15,185 nucleotides of DNA from Candidatus Hydrogenedentota bacterium. Its GTDB lineage: Bacteria; Hydrogenedentota; Hydrogenedentia; Hydrogenedentales; CAITNO01. This document shows positions 7,922 through 14,923 of this stretch, piece after piece (within the stretch, counting starts at the first letter, position 1; every line of letters begins with the position of its first letter). A model generated the notes under the pieces. It was given only the letters and a program-made list of their open reading frames with translations. It did not search any database and was not told where the DNA came from. Made by a program: the position numbers and the translations under genes. The DNA lies in assembly GCA_029554925.1 (NCBI GenBank), contig JAKPUV010001230.1, positions 1 through 15,185 of the forward strand, read 5' to 3'.

Positions 7922-7948
7922 TGTCTGCATGTTTTGTCGTGAGAGACG

Positions 7949-7984
7949 GGGACATCCGGACGGACAGGATCCGGCGGGACATCC
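7949..7984 (+). repeat. Short direct repeats in the 5' leader
   Basis: GGGACATCC occurs twice (7949-7957 and 7976-7984), and related copies of ATCCGG(A)CGGACA overlap them at 7954-7966 and 7969-7981. They lie just downstream of the proposed promoter, where regulator-binding sites often sit. The function is unproven. Confidence 0.4.
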
Positions 7985-8018
7985 CTGAGGTAAAAAACGG
8001 CCGCTCAACAACTCAACC

Positions 8019-8024
8019 AGGAGG
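8019..8024 (+). promoter_or_regulatory. Ribosome-binding site fixing the dehydrogenase start
   Basis: AGGAGG, 7 bp before the ATG at 8032, favours that start over the longer open frame beginning at 7900, which would also run through the promoter. Confidence 0.8.
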
Positions 8025-8031
8025 GAGAAAC

Positions 8032-9198
8032 ATGGCCAAGAAGACTGTCAATGTGGCAATGATCGGCGCCGCGTTCATGGGCAAGACCCACAGCAACGGC
8101 TGGCGGAAGGTGGGGATGTTCTTCGACCCGCCGTACACCCCCGTGATGAAGGTCGCGTGCGGCGCGCCGGGCGAGGACATGACCGTCGCCAAGGAGAAGT
8201 GGGGCTGGGAGGAGGTCTCGAACAACTGGGAGGAGGTCGTCAACCGGCCCGACATTGACATCGTGGACATCTGCACGCCGAACTGGCTGCATCCGCCGGT
8301 GGCCATCGCCGCGGCGAAGGCCGGCAAGGCCATCGTGAGCGAGAAGCCGCTTTCGAACAGCCTGGCCGAGGGGCAGGCCATGCTTGACGCGGTCAAGAAG
8401 GCGCGCGTCGCCAACATGTGCGGGTTCTCCTACCGCTTCGCGCCGGCCGTCCAGAAGATCAAGCAGATGATCACGAAGGGCGAGCTGGGACACATCTTCC
8501 ACTTCCGCGCGGCGTACCAGCAGGACTGGATCGTGGACCCGAACTTTCCGATGGTGTGGCGTCTGAAGAAGAAGTACACGGGCTCCGGCGCGCTGGGCGA
8601 CATCGGCGCGCACATCACCGACTTGTGCCATTTCCTGGTGGGCGACGTGTGCGAGGTCGCGTCCGCCATGGAGACCTTCATCAAGAAGCGCCAGGTGCCC
8701 ACGAGCAACGTCGGCGGCATCTCCGGCACCTCCGGCAAGAACACGGGCAAGATGGACACGGTGGACGTGGACGACGCGGCGGTCTACCTGGGCCGCATCA
8801 AGGGCGCGAACACGCTGGCGACCTTCGAGGCCACCCGCTTCGCCCCCGGCCGCCGCAACTACAACACGATCGAGATCTACGGCAGCGAGGGCTCGGTGCT
8901 GTGGAACCAGGAGGACATGAACGTCTTCCACTACTTCAGCCGCAAGGATCCGGGCACGCTCCAGGGCTTCCGCAAGGTGCAGGCCTGCGACCCCGGCCAC
9001 GCCTATGTCGGCAACTGGTGGCCCAGCGGGCACATCATCGGCTACGAGCACCTCTTCGTCCACGAGATGTACGAGTTCCTGTGCGGGCTCAAGGCGAAGA
9101 AGGGCAACTACCCGACCTTCGAGGACGCCGTGAAGTGCCAGCGCGTGCTGGAGGCCGTCGAGAAGGCCGCGTCCAGCAAGAAATGGGAAAAGGTCTGA
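8032..9198 (+). CDS. Gfo/Idh/MocA-family NAD(P)-dependent oxidoreductase
   Basis: 388 residues from the ATG with a strong Shine-Dalgarno. An N-terminal Rossmann region, VNVAMIGAAFMGKTHSNGW (6-24), is followed by VDICTPNWLHPPVAIAAAKAGK and the family signature VSEKPLS (102-108), whose Lys105 is the conserved catalytic/cofactor-site lysine. The second domain carries ALGDIGAHITDLCHF (187-201), with His194 and Asp197 matching the GxHxxD active site. Members oxidise or epimerise sugars, polyols or inositols; the substrate here is unknown. A Gly/Ser-rich insert (about 224-240, SNVGGISGTSGKNTGK) precedes the DDAA strand. The gene has no signal peptide and is followed after 50 bp by a sugar-isomerase-like gene. 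Codons are strongly G/C-ending with nearly all Lys as AAG, suggesting high expression. Confidence 0.92.
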   Translation: MAKKTVNVAMIGAAFMGKTHSNGWRKVGMFFDPPYTPVMKVACGAPGEDMTVAKEKWGWEEVSNNWEEVVNRPDIDIVDICTPNWLHPPVAIAAAKAGKAIVSEKPLSNSLAEGQAMLDAVKKARVANMCGFSYRFAPAVQKIKQMITKGELGHIFHFRAAYQQDWIVDPNFPMVWRLKKKYTGSGALGDIGAHITDLCHFLVGDVCEVASAMETFIKKRQVPTSNVGGISGTSGKNTGKMDTVDVDDAAVYLGRIKGANTLATFEATRFAPGRRNYNTIEIYGSEGSVLWNQEDMNVFHYFSRKDPGTLQGFRKVQACDPGHAYVGNWWPSGHIIGYEHLFVHEMYEFLCGLKAKKGNYPTFEDAVKCQRVLEAVEKAASSKKWEKV

Positions 9199-9210
9199 GC
9201 AACAACAACC

Positions 9211-9227
9211 CGGACGGGCGCCGTCCG
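9211..9227 (+). repeat. Small intergenic hairpin
   Basis: CGGACGG, a GCG loop and CCGTCCG form a 7-bp stem between the dehydrogenase stop and the isomerase ribosome-binding site. There is no T-run. It could tune relative mRNA stability of the two genes (inference). Confidence 0.45.
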
Positions 9228-9248
9228 CACAACTGGAGGATTTTCTAG

Positions 9249-10211
9249 ATGAAACTTGGCATGCTGACCGCGATGTACGGTGACAAGCCGCTGAAGACCG
9301 TGCTGGAGCTGATCCGTCCGCTCGGCCTCCAGACGGTGGAGCTTGGCACCGGGAACTACCCCGGCGACCCGCACTGCCCCCGCAAGGAGCTGCTCGCCTC
9401 CAAGCCCAAGCGCGAGGAGCTGCTCGCCCTCATCAAGGGCGAGGGGCTTGAGATCAGCGCCCTGAGCTGCCACGGCAACCCGATCCACCCGGACCCCGCC
9501 TTTGCCAAGGCGAACGCCGAGGTGGAGAAGGAGACCATCCTGCTGGCCGAGATGCTGGGGGTGAAGGTCGTCAACGGCTTCTCCGGCTGCCCGGGCTCCG
9601 ACAAGAAAGCCACCAAGCCGAACTGGGTCACCTGCGCGTGGCCGCCCGACTACCTCGAGATCCTGGACTACCAGTGGAACGAGGTGGTGATCCCCTACTG
9701 GACCAAGCAGGCGCAGTTCCTGAAGGACCACGGGGTGAAGTTCGCGTTTGAGATGCACCCGGGCTTCGTGGTGTACAACCCCGAGACGCTGCTGAAGCTG
9801 CGCAAGGCCTGCGGCGCGAGCCTGGGCGCCAACTTCGACCCCAGCCACCTCTTCTGGCAGGGAATGGAGCCCTGCGAGGGTGTGAAGGCGCTGAACAAGG
9901 CCATCTTCCACGTCCACGCGAAGGACTGCATCGTCCACGGGCCGAACGCCGCGCTGAACGGCGTCAACGACGCGAAGCCCTACGGCGACGAGATCAACCG
10001 CTCGTGGATCTTCCGCACCTGCGGCTACGGCCACGATTTGAAGTGGTGGAACGACTTCTTCTCCACCCTGCGCATGGTCGGCTATGACGGCGCCATCAGC
10101 ATCGAGCACGAGGACAGCCTCATGTCGAGCTGGGAGGGTCTCACGAAGGCGGTCTCCTTCCTGCGGCAGTCCGTCATTTTCGAGAAGCCCACCGCCATGA
10201 CCTGGGCCTGA
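9249..10211 (+). CDS. Sugar phosphate isomerase/epimerase family protein (xylose-isomerase-like TIM barrel)
   Basis: 320 residues. The fold pattern is that of the AP-endonuclease-2/xylose-isomerase-like TIM barrel: MKLGMLTAMY at the first strand, LGLQTVELG at the second, then ISALSCHGNP (69-78), FAFEMHPG (165-172), ANFDPSH (194-200), IFHVHAKD (219-226) and AISIEHED (282-289). The likely metal ligands are Glu168, Asp197, His223 and Glu286, as in the sugar epimerase/isomerase members. No substrate can be fixed. GGAGGA sits 8 bp before the ATG. It follows the Gfo/Idh/MocA gene on the same transcript and shares its strong codon bias, so the pair probably handles one sugar or inositol-like compound in the cytoplasm. 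A strong terminator follows 22 bp after the stop. Confidence 0.92.
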   Translation: MKLGMLTAMYGDKPLKTVLELIRPLGLQTVELGTGNYPGDPHCPRKELLASKPKREELLALIKGEGLEISALSCHGNPIHPDPAFAKANAEVEKETILLAEMLGVKVVNGFSGCPGSDKKATKPNWVTCAWPPDYLEILDYQWNEVVIPYWTKQAQFLKDHGVKFAFEMHPGFVVYNPETLLKLRKACGASLGANFDPSHLFWQGMEPCEGVKALNKAIFHVHAKDCIVHGPNAALNGVNDAKPYGDEINRSWIFRTCGYGHDLKWWNDFFSTLRMVGYDGAISIEHEDSLMSSWEGLTKAVSFLRQSVIFEKPTAMTWA

Positions 10212-10233
10212 TCCGCCCATCCCCGCGCTTTCC

Positions 10234-10270
10234 GGAGCCGGGCCCGAAAGGGTCCGGCTCCTTTTCTTTT
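10234..10270 (+). terminator. Intrinsic terminator of the dehydrogenase/isomerase operon
   Basis: A 12-bp stem, GGAGCCGGGCCC / GGGTCCGGCTCC with one G-U pair, closed by a GAAA tetraloop, is followed by TTTTCTTTT. This is a textbook Rho-independent terminator. Confidence 0.95.
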
Positions 10271-10307
10271 ACGCGGGGAAAACCCTTCCGCCGAGCCGGG
10301 GCAAAAA

Positions 10308-10337
10308 TTGACACGGAGCCGGTCCGTGGGGTAAGAT
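10308..10337 (+). promoter_or_regulatory. Promoter of the tRNA-Leu gene
   Basis: A perfect -35 TTGACA (10308-10313), an 18-bp spacer and a -10 TAAGAT (10332-10337) place transcription start a few bases before the mature tRNA 5' end at 10350. Confidence 0.8.
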
Positions 10338-10349
10338 ATGCACGCCTTC

Positions 10350-10436
10350 GCCGGAGTGGTGGAATTGGCAGACACGCATGGTTCAGGTCCATGTGCTCGC
10401 AAGGGCGTGAAGGTTCAAGTCCTTTCTCCGGCACCA
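10350..10436 (+). tRNA. tRNA-Leu (anticodon CAG)
   Basis: The acceptor stem GCCGGAG pairs with CTCCGGC, followed by discriminator A and an encoded CCA. The D-arm has the class II form GGAATTGGCAGAC. The anticodon stem CATGG/CCATG holds the loop TTCAGGT with anticodon CAG (10384-10386), which reads CUG, the leucine codon favoured in these high-GC genes. A long variable arm (around TGCTCGCAAGGGCGTG) and a T-arm with GGTTCAAGTCC complete the class II tRNA-Leu. It stands alone between two terminators with its own promoter. Confidence 0.97.
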
Positions 10437-10437
10437 T

Positions 10438-10480
10438 AAAGAAAGCATGCCCGCGCCTCCCCGGCGCGGGCTTTTTCTTT
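10438..10480 (+). terminator. Terminator after tRNA-Leu, likely bidirectional
   Basis: A 9-bp stem, GCCCGCGCC / GGCGCGGGC with loop TCCCC, is followed by TTTTTCTTT and preceded by AAAGAAAG, so it reads as stem plus T-run on either strand. On the minus strand it begins at the stop of the PP2C gene and can terminate that transcript. Confidence 0.9.
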
Positions 10481-11441
10481 ACATGCCCAGCGCCCTGAGG
10501 AAGTACCCCGCCGCCGCGGCGAACAACCCATAGACCAGAAGGGCGGCCACATTGAGGGCCGACGCCTCGTCCAGGGCGTTCTTCACCCGGCGCAAAGCCC
10601 GTCCCGCCGCGCTTGGCCGCACAAACGCCACAATGGCGGTGATGTTGTCCCGGCCCCCGTGCTCGTTTGCGGTGTCCACCAGCACCCTTGCCAGCGTTTC
10701 GGCGGGTTCGGGCCGTGCGAGGATGGCCGCGATCTCGTCGTCGGTCACCATGTTGACCAGTCCGTCGCTGCACAGCAGGAGGATGTCTCCGGATTTCACC
10801 CGCCAGGTGTAGACATCGGCCTCCACCTCGGGATCCGTGCCGATGGAGCGGGTCACCAGATTCTTGCGCTTGTCGCGCGCCGCGTCCTCCGGGCTCATCA
10901 GCCCCTGCTTTACCTGCTCGTCCACCCAGGAATGGTCCTCGGTCTTCGCCAGGATTTCCCCCGCGCGCACATGGTAGGCCCGCGAGTCCCCAACGTTGCA
11001 CACCCACGCCTTGCTGTGCTTGACAAACGCGGCCAGGAGGGTGGTTCCCATGGGCCGGCCGGCCGAAACGAAGTCCTGGTTTGTCTTGAAAATGCTCTCG
11101 TTGGCCCTGCGGAACGCCTGCCGGAGAAGGGCGTGCCAGTCTTCGGTGTCCTCCCAGGCGGGGGGTTCTTCGGGCACCGGACCCGCGGCCTCACCCTCTC
11201 GCGCCGCCGCCGGAGCGCGCCCAAGCGCTCCGTCCTTGAGGAGATCGCCGACGAGTGAAACGGCGAGTTTGGAGGCCATCTCCCCGCCGAAATGCCCGCC
11301 CAAGCCGTCCGCCACCACAAGCAGGACCCCGTCGGAGGACCATTCGGGCGCGTTGTCCCCCGCGGGGAAGACTCCGAAATTGTCCTCATTCTTGGCCTTG
11401 CGCCGGCCGATGTCCGTGAGGCCCGATATCTCGAACTCCAT
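10479..11441 (-). CDS. PP2C-family serine/threonine phosphatase with C-terminal membrane anchor
   Basis: 320 residues from the ATG at 11441, which has GGGAG about 8 bp upstream; the frame is also open to 11474 but that adds only 11 unlikely residues. PP2C motifs in order: GRRKAKNEDNF (12-22), VVADGLGGHFGGE (42-54) with metal-binding Asp45, MGTT (131-134), CNVGDSRAY (148-156), LLLCSDGLV (221-229) with Asp226, and GGRDNIT (262-268) with Asp265. All the metal-binding aspartates expected for an active Mn/Mg-dependent phosphatase are present. A Pro/Glu/Ala-rich insert occupies about 74-99. One hydrophobic segment near the end (about 295-318) suggests anchoring with the catalytic domain in the cytoplasm. 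Such enzymes oppose Hanks-type kinases; none is encoded here. It lies 79 bp downstream of the acylase-fold gene, on the same strand. Confidence 0.92.
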   Translation of the reverse strand: MEFEISGLTDIGRRKAKNEDNFGVFPAGDNAPEWSSDGVLLVVADGLGGHFGGEMASKLAVSLVGDLLKDGALGRAPAAAREGEAAGPVPEEPPAWEDTEDWHALLRQAFRRANESIFKTNQDFVSAGRPMGTTLLAAFVKHSKAWVCNVGDSRAYHVRAGEILAKTEDHSWVDEQVKQGLMSPEDAARDKRKNLVTRSIGTDPEVEADVYTWRVKSGDILLLCSDGLVNMVTDDEIAAILARPEPAETLARVLVDTANEHGGRDNITAIVAFVRPSAAGRALRRVKNALDEASALNVAALLVYGLFAAAAGYFLRALGM

Positions 11442-11520
11442 CACTGTCTCCCTGCGCGCACGGAGCGGAACCAAGAGGCCCCCGCTCCCGCCGTGTCACC
11501 GCAAAGACCCCGCCGTCGGA

Positions 11521-14500
11521 TCACTCCTCCGGTTTGGGGTTGCGCTCCATTTTGAAAACTCTCCTGCCGCCCCCCTCCCCCGCCGCCTCACCGGGCTTCT
11601 TGTAGGCCGGCCCGAAATTGAAGTTGGGGTCCACCGGAACCACCTCCGGGATAGTCGCCGCCTCAGGCACCCCGTCCACCGCCGCCCCTTCCGGGACCGC
11701 CTTCTCCTCTGTGTCCGCCGGAGGGGCCGCCGCTGATTCCGGACCGGGGGCGCCCGGAGAAACTTCCGGCGTTTCCAGAGCCGGCGGCGCCGGGGCCGCC
11801 TCCTCTCCAGAAGATACGCCTTCCTCGTTCGGCAATTCCACCTTGTCAAGCCGTTCCAGCCGGAAAACCCGGCTGTCTTTGCGCTGTGCGCGCTCCTCGT
11901 CGGATTTCCGGGCACCGGGTCCGAACTGGAATCCGGGAACCTCCGGCACGGGCAGTACGTCGCCGGTATGCTTGGTGTCGTCTAGCTTCTCGATCTTGAA
12001 CACGCGCTCCCCGGTCGACGCCCCAGCCTCCGTGTCGGCGTCGGTCTCATCCCCCTCCTGCCCCGCAGCGTCGTGGCGCTCGAACTTGAACACACGCCGC
12101 GCCCCATTGCCCTGAAGCACGGGATTCTCGCCGATCAGCACATCCAAGCCCAGCGGGACGCCGGACGGAAGGGCGGGCGCGGCCCCGTCGGCGGTCGCGG
12201 GCGCCGGAGGAAGCAGTTCCAGGGGCCCGAGCAGTGCGTACGCCTTGGCGGGGGCGTCATGACGGCCGCGAAACACCCGGTTCGCTGGATCGCGCTCCTG
12301 CGACGGGACCGGGTACCAGCCCGTCCCCTCCTCCAGGGCGAAGAGGGAGAGCCTGCCCAGCTCCGCATCGGGGCACATTTCCGGCGGCAGCTGCACCACG
12401 AGGTCCACGGCCGTGGGCACGCCCTTTGGCACACGTTCGGGAAGCATGTGGAGCGAAAACGCCGCGCTCCCCGCGGGCAGGGCCTCCGGAGCCTCCACCT
12501 GAACGGCCACACGGGCGCGGATGGGGGCCGCGCCGGAGAACGTCAGCGACCCGGTCACCCCCGGTGGCAGCAGGGTTACCCGGAGCCCCGTGCCGGATTC
12601 GGCGTAGCGAAGGACGCTTTCCGTCGCATAGCGGACCGGTTTGAAGCGCCGCTCAAGGAGCAGGTCCATTTGGTCCGCGTAATGGGGCGAACTGGGGTCC
12701 TCCGAACTGCCGAAGGGGGAGAAACTCACCGCCTCCGGGGTCTCTCCGAATTGCACCGCGATCGCGGGGCCCGTTCCATAGGCGGCGCGCCACTTCCCGT
12801 TTTCATAGGAGCTGTCGGACAGCAGGAACACCGGTTCCCCGGTGGCCGCGCCGGGGGCGGGCACCTCGCGGGTTCCCCTGACCAGGGCATGCACGTCGCC
12901 CCAGGGGACGGACAGGGTCTGAAACTCATTCTGCAGGACGCGGGCGGCGTCCCCCGCCGCGCGGATCATGGCGTCCTGCGCTTCGGGCACCCCGGAACCC
13001 AGCCAGGCGTAGAGGGCGGAATCCCCCGCGACGGCGGCCCCGGCCCTTCCCCGAAGCATGGCCCAAAACACATGGTAGAAGGTCATGCCGGTCGAGCCGG
13101 CGTCGGCCGTGAAGTTCCAGCCCCGCAGCAGGTCCAGCGCGGCGGCCAGATCAGGGTGTGCGGACTGCACCAGGTCGGGACGCTTCTCCGCCACCCCCAG
13201 CAGCAGCGGGACGGCGTCCATGGCGGCGGGCACCACGGTGTCGTAGAGCATGGACTGGTTGTCCCGAAACGAGCGGGTGCCCGTGCCCAGCAGCTGGCGG
13301 ACCCGCCGTCCCCGGTAGGACTCCGTGTCGCGGGCAAGCCAGGCGGGCCAGCTCTGCGGACCGAAGGGCGGGTCGGCTGCGGCAAACCAGGGCGGCCCCC
13401 CGCAGGCCTGAATCCAGCCCGATGGCGGATTCAGGATGGAAGGCAGGGCGTCCGGCGCCACGAGTTCCCCCCATCCCAGGAGGTCCACCCCCACCGGGAG
13501 GGGCCGGTCGTACAGCAGCGGCCCGACCCCCATCTGGGCCTGAATCTCGGGGGGAATCTCCTTGCGCAACCCGGTGAGGGTGTTGTAGAGGTAGAAGAGG
13601 TTTCCCTCGCGGTCCGCGCAGACCACGTGGAAACAGGGCAACTGCGCCATGCCGAGGGCGGCTTGAAACTGCGCGGAGTTTCGGGCGCGCCCCATCTCCA
13701 CCAGCTGGCGGATGCCGCCAGTGAGGCCGTATCCCCCGATCCTCCAGGAGAACAGGCCGCCCTGCGCCCCCTCGAGAATCGGTCCGCGGGGACTGGCCGC
13801 CGCGGGAACGTACCGCTCCTCCAGCCCGTTTTCGGTGCGCACGTAATAGGGCTGGGCGGCGGCCATGTACTCCAGCAGCATCAGGGCCTCCGGGGAAACC
13901 GGGGCCTCTTCGGAGACGCGGGGATCGCGTGGATTTTCAGGGTCTCCGGCGGGGGCGGACTGCTCGTCATACACGTCGGCGAAATCGGGGAAGTTCGGCG
14001 TGAGCCCCCAGCCCAGGGAGCCGTTGAACCCCTGAACGACCACGGGGATCCCCCGAAGGGCCGCGCCGTACACATTCAGGTCGCCCAGCACCAGATGGGC
14101 CTCAAACCATTGAAAAGGCCCCTCGAAATGGTGGTGCGGGTTGATGACGAGGGTGGTCTTGTTCTCCTCGGTGCGGAAAGGGGCGAGGGCCCAGCAGTTG
14201 CCCGTCTCCATGGCCGGGGCGTTCCGGTACACCCCCGGGAGGTCCAACGGGGCGAAACTCATGAGAAAGGCGTGCCACAGCGCGAGAATGTCCTTCGGCT
14301 GCACCCCGTCCGCCCAGGCGGGCGCCTTGTCCGGACGGTCCACGAGAAAGGCGTTAACACCGAGGGCAAAGCCCTCGCAGAGATCGCGCGTGACCGGATC
14401 CACCGTAGGCCAGGCCGCCTCGGCGACGCGGGCATGCCCCATGCGCAGAGAGAACTCGTCGGAAGCGGCATAGGCCGGACCGAACACGGCGGCCAACCGC

Positions 14501-14763
14501 CCGTTCGCCATGCGGTACGCGAGGAGCATCGGCTCCAGATGGTCCTCCGCCTGCGCATAGCCGAAGGCGAACCCCAGGGCCAGCGGCGTCTCCGCGAAGA
14601 CATGCGGCACCCCCCACTCGTCCCGGTACAGCGACGCCTGGCCCCAAAGCGACGCGGGCACACCCGGCGCCTGCGCCTGCGCAGCGGGTGCCGCCGTCAA
14701 AAGGGCCAGCAATCCCGTGCCGGCGACGGAGCACTGGAAGAGAATGGCAGAAGTGAACCGCAT
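11521..14763 (-). CDS. Exported penicillin-acylase-fold (Ntn hydrolase) protein, probable pseudoenzyme with repeat-motif tail
   Basis: 1080 residues from the ATG at 14763, chosen because it gives a classical signal peptide (MRFTSAILF... AAPAAQAQA); an ATG at 14814 adds 17 residues. Numbering here is from 14814. The body follows the PvdQ/AHL-acylase group: YRDEWGVPHVFAET (63-76), NPHHHF (225-230), ALRGIPVVVQGFNGSLGWGLT (252-272), LNPPSGWIQ (461-469), SPHYADQMDLL (709-719). The nucleophile position, normally Ser of GSNxW, is Gly205 (ETGNCW), and the conserved QNxN active-site Asn motif reads QACG (469-472). His227 stays in exact register. An active, self-cleaving enzyme therefore seems unlikely. 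Beyond about 740 come a beta-rich region and a Pro/Ala/Glu-rich tail with four RVF[KR]xE[RK] motifs. The usual family length is near 760. PP2C follows downstream. Confidence 0.9.
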   Translation of the reverse strand: MRFTSAILFQCSVAGTGLLALLTAAPAAQAQAPGVPASLWGQASLYRDEWGVPHVFAETPLALGFAFGYAQAEDHLEPMLLAYRMANGRLAAVFGPAYAASDEFSLRMGHARVAEAAWPTVDPVTRDLCEGFALGVNAFLVDRPDKAPAWADGVQPKDILALWHAFLMSFAPLDLPGVYRNAPAMETGNCWALAPFRTEENKTTLVINPHHHFEGPFQWFEAHLVLGDLNVYGAALRGIPVVVQGFNGSLGWGLTPNFPDFADVYDEQSAPAGDPENPRDPRVSEEAPVSPEALMLLEYMAAAQPYYVRTENGLEERYVPAAASPRGPILEGAQGGLFSWRIGGYGLTGGIRQLVEMGRARNSAQFQAALGMAQLPCFHVVCADREGNLFYLYNTLTGLRKEIPPEIQAQMGVGPLLYDRPLPVGVDLLGWGELVAPDALPSILNPPSGWIQACGGPPWFAAADPPFGPQSWPAWLARDTESYRGRRVRQLLGTGTRSFRDNQSMLYDTVVPAAMDAVPLLLGVAEKRPDLVQSAHPDLAAALDLLRGWNFTADAGSTGMTFYHVFWAMLRGRAGAAVAGDSALYAWLGSGVPEAQDAMIRAAGDAARVLQNEFQTLSVPWGDVHALVRGTREVPAPGAATGEPVFLLSDSSYENGKWRAAYGTGPAIAVQFGETPEAVSFSPFGSSEDPSSPHYADQMDLLLERRFKPVRYATESVLRYAESGTGLRVTLLPPGVTGSLTFSGAAPIRARVAVQVEAPEALPAGSAAFSLHMLPERVPKGVPTAVDLVVQLPPEMCPDAELGRLSLFALEEGTGWYPVPSQERDPANRVFRGRHDAPAKAYALLGPLELLPPAPATADGAAPALPSGVPLGLDVLIGENPVLQGNGARRVFKFERHDAAGQEGDETDADTEAGASTGERVFKIEKLDDTKHTGDVLPVPEVPGFQFGPGARKSDEERAQRKDSRVFRLERLDKVELPNEEGVSSGEEAAPAPPALETPEVSPGAPGPESAAAPPADTEEKAVPEGAAVDGVPEAATIPEVVPVDPNFNFGPAYKKPGEAAGEGGGRRVFKMERNPKPEE
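11542..12096 (-). repeat. C-terminal RVF[KR]xE[RK] and FxFGP protein motif repeats
   Basis: Inside the acylase-fold gene, RVFKFER (12096-12076), RVFKIEK (12006-11986), RVFRLER (11871-11851) and RVFKMER (11562-11542) recur, with FQFGP (11931-11917) and FNFGP (11622-11608) between them. Intervening sequence is acidic and Pro/Ala-rich and looks disordered. Codons differ between copies while the residues stay the same. Confidence 0.85.
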
Positions 14764-14769
14764 CCCGTG

Positions 14770-14775
14770 ATTATA
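14770..14775 (-). promoter_or_regulatory. Possible -10 box of the acylase-fold gene
   Basis: On the minus strand this is a perfect TATAAT, 6 bp before the ATG at 14763. No good -35 is seen at 16-18 bp; a TTGTCC lies about 21 bp upstream. If used, transcription would start at or near the start codon, giving a leaderless mRNA. This fits the absence of a Shine-Dalgarno. Confidence 0.35.
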
Positions 14776-14861
14776 TGCGAACCCGAGGAATAAAAGGGAC
14801 AACCGCACCTTCATGCGAAGTCCCCGACGGATGGACGATAATGTTCGCCTTACTGTGAAGG

Positions 14862-14877
14862 GTTCCGCCGTTCCGCC
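14862..14877 (+). repeat. 8-bp perfect tandem duplication
   Basis: GTTCCGCC occurs twice in direct succession, just upstream of the proposed -35 of the right-edge gene. It may be a regulator site or chance. Confidence 0.4.
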
Positions 14878-14885
14878 ATCGGCAT

Positions 14886-14914
14886 TTGCCGAGCGCGACC
14901 GCTTCCGCTATGAT
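14886..14914 (+). promoter_or_regulatory. Promoter of the right-edge exported protein gene
   Basis: -35 TTGCCG (14886-14891), a 17-bp spacer and -10 TATGAT (14909-14914) place the start near 14921, about 47 nt before the ATG at 14968. Confidence 0.5.
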
Positions 14915-14923
14915 CATCGCAAA

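Noticed and set aside
8005..9063. A 352-codon open frame on the - strand opposite the Gfo/Idh/MocA gene
   Set aside because: It is Val/Arg/Asp-rich repetitive sequence typical of antisense frames; no motif and no ribosome-binding site.
10212..10480. tRNA-Leu as an integration site for a mobile element
   Set aside because: No integrase, no repeated tRNA 3' end and no mobile genes are nearby; it stands between clean terminators.
11462..11488. GGAGCGG/CCGCTCC hairpin between the acylase-fold and PP2C genes as a terminator
   Set aside because: The 7-bp stem has a 13-nt loop and no T-run.
11542..12096. RVFK motifs as RVxF-type phosphatase docking sites for the adjacent PP2C
   Set aside because: The docking motif needs an aromatic residue at position four, where these have Lys or Arg; RVxF is a PP1 feature, and the tail is predicted outside the membrane while the phosphatase domain is inside.
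12265..12290. RVFRGRHD in the beta-rich region of the acylase-fold protein as a fifth copy of the tail motif
   Set aside because: It lacks the hydrophobic-Glu pair that defines the other four and sits within an ordered-looking domain, so the likeness is probably chance.
12073..14793. A 906-codon open frame on the + strand opposite the acylase-fold gene
   Set aside because: It is low-complexity, rich in Arg/Gly/His, has no recognisable motif, and is the mirror of strong GC-ending codon bias in the real gene, which has a clear family match.
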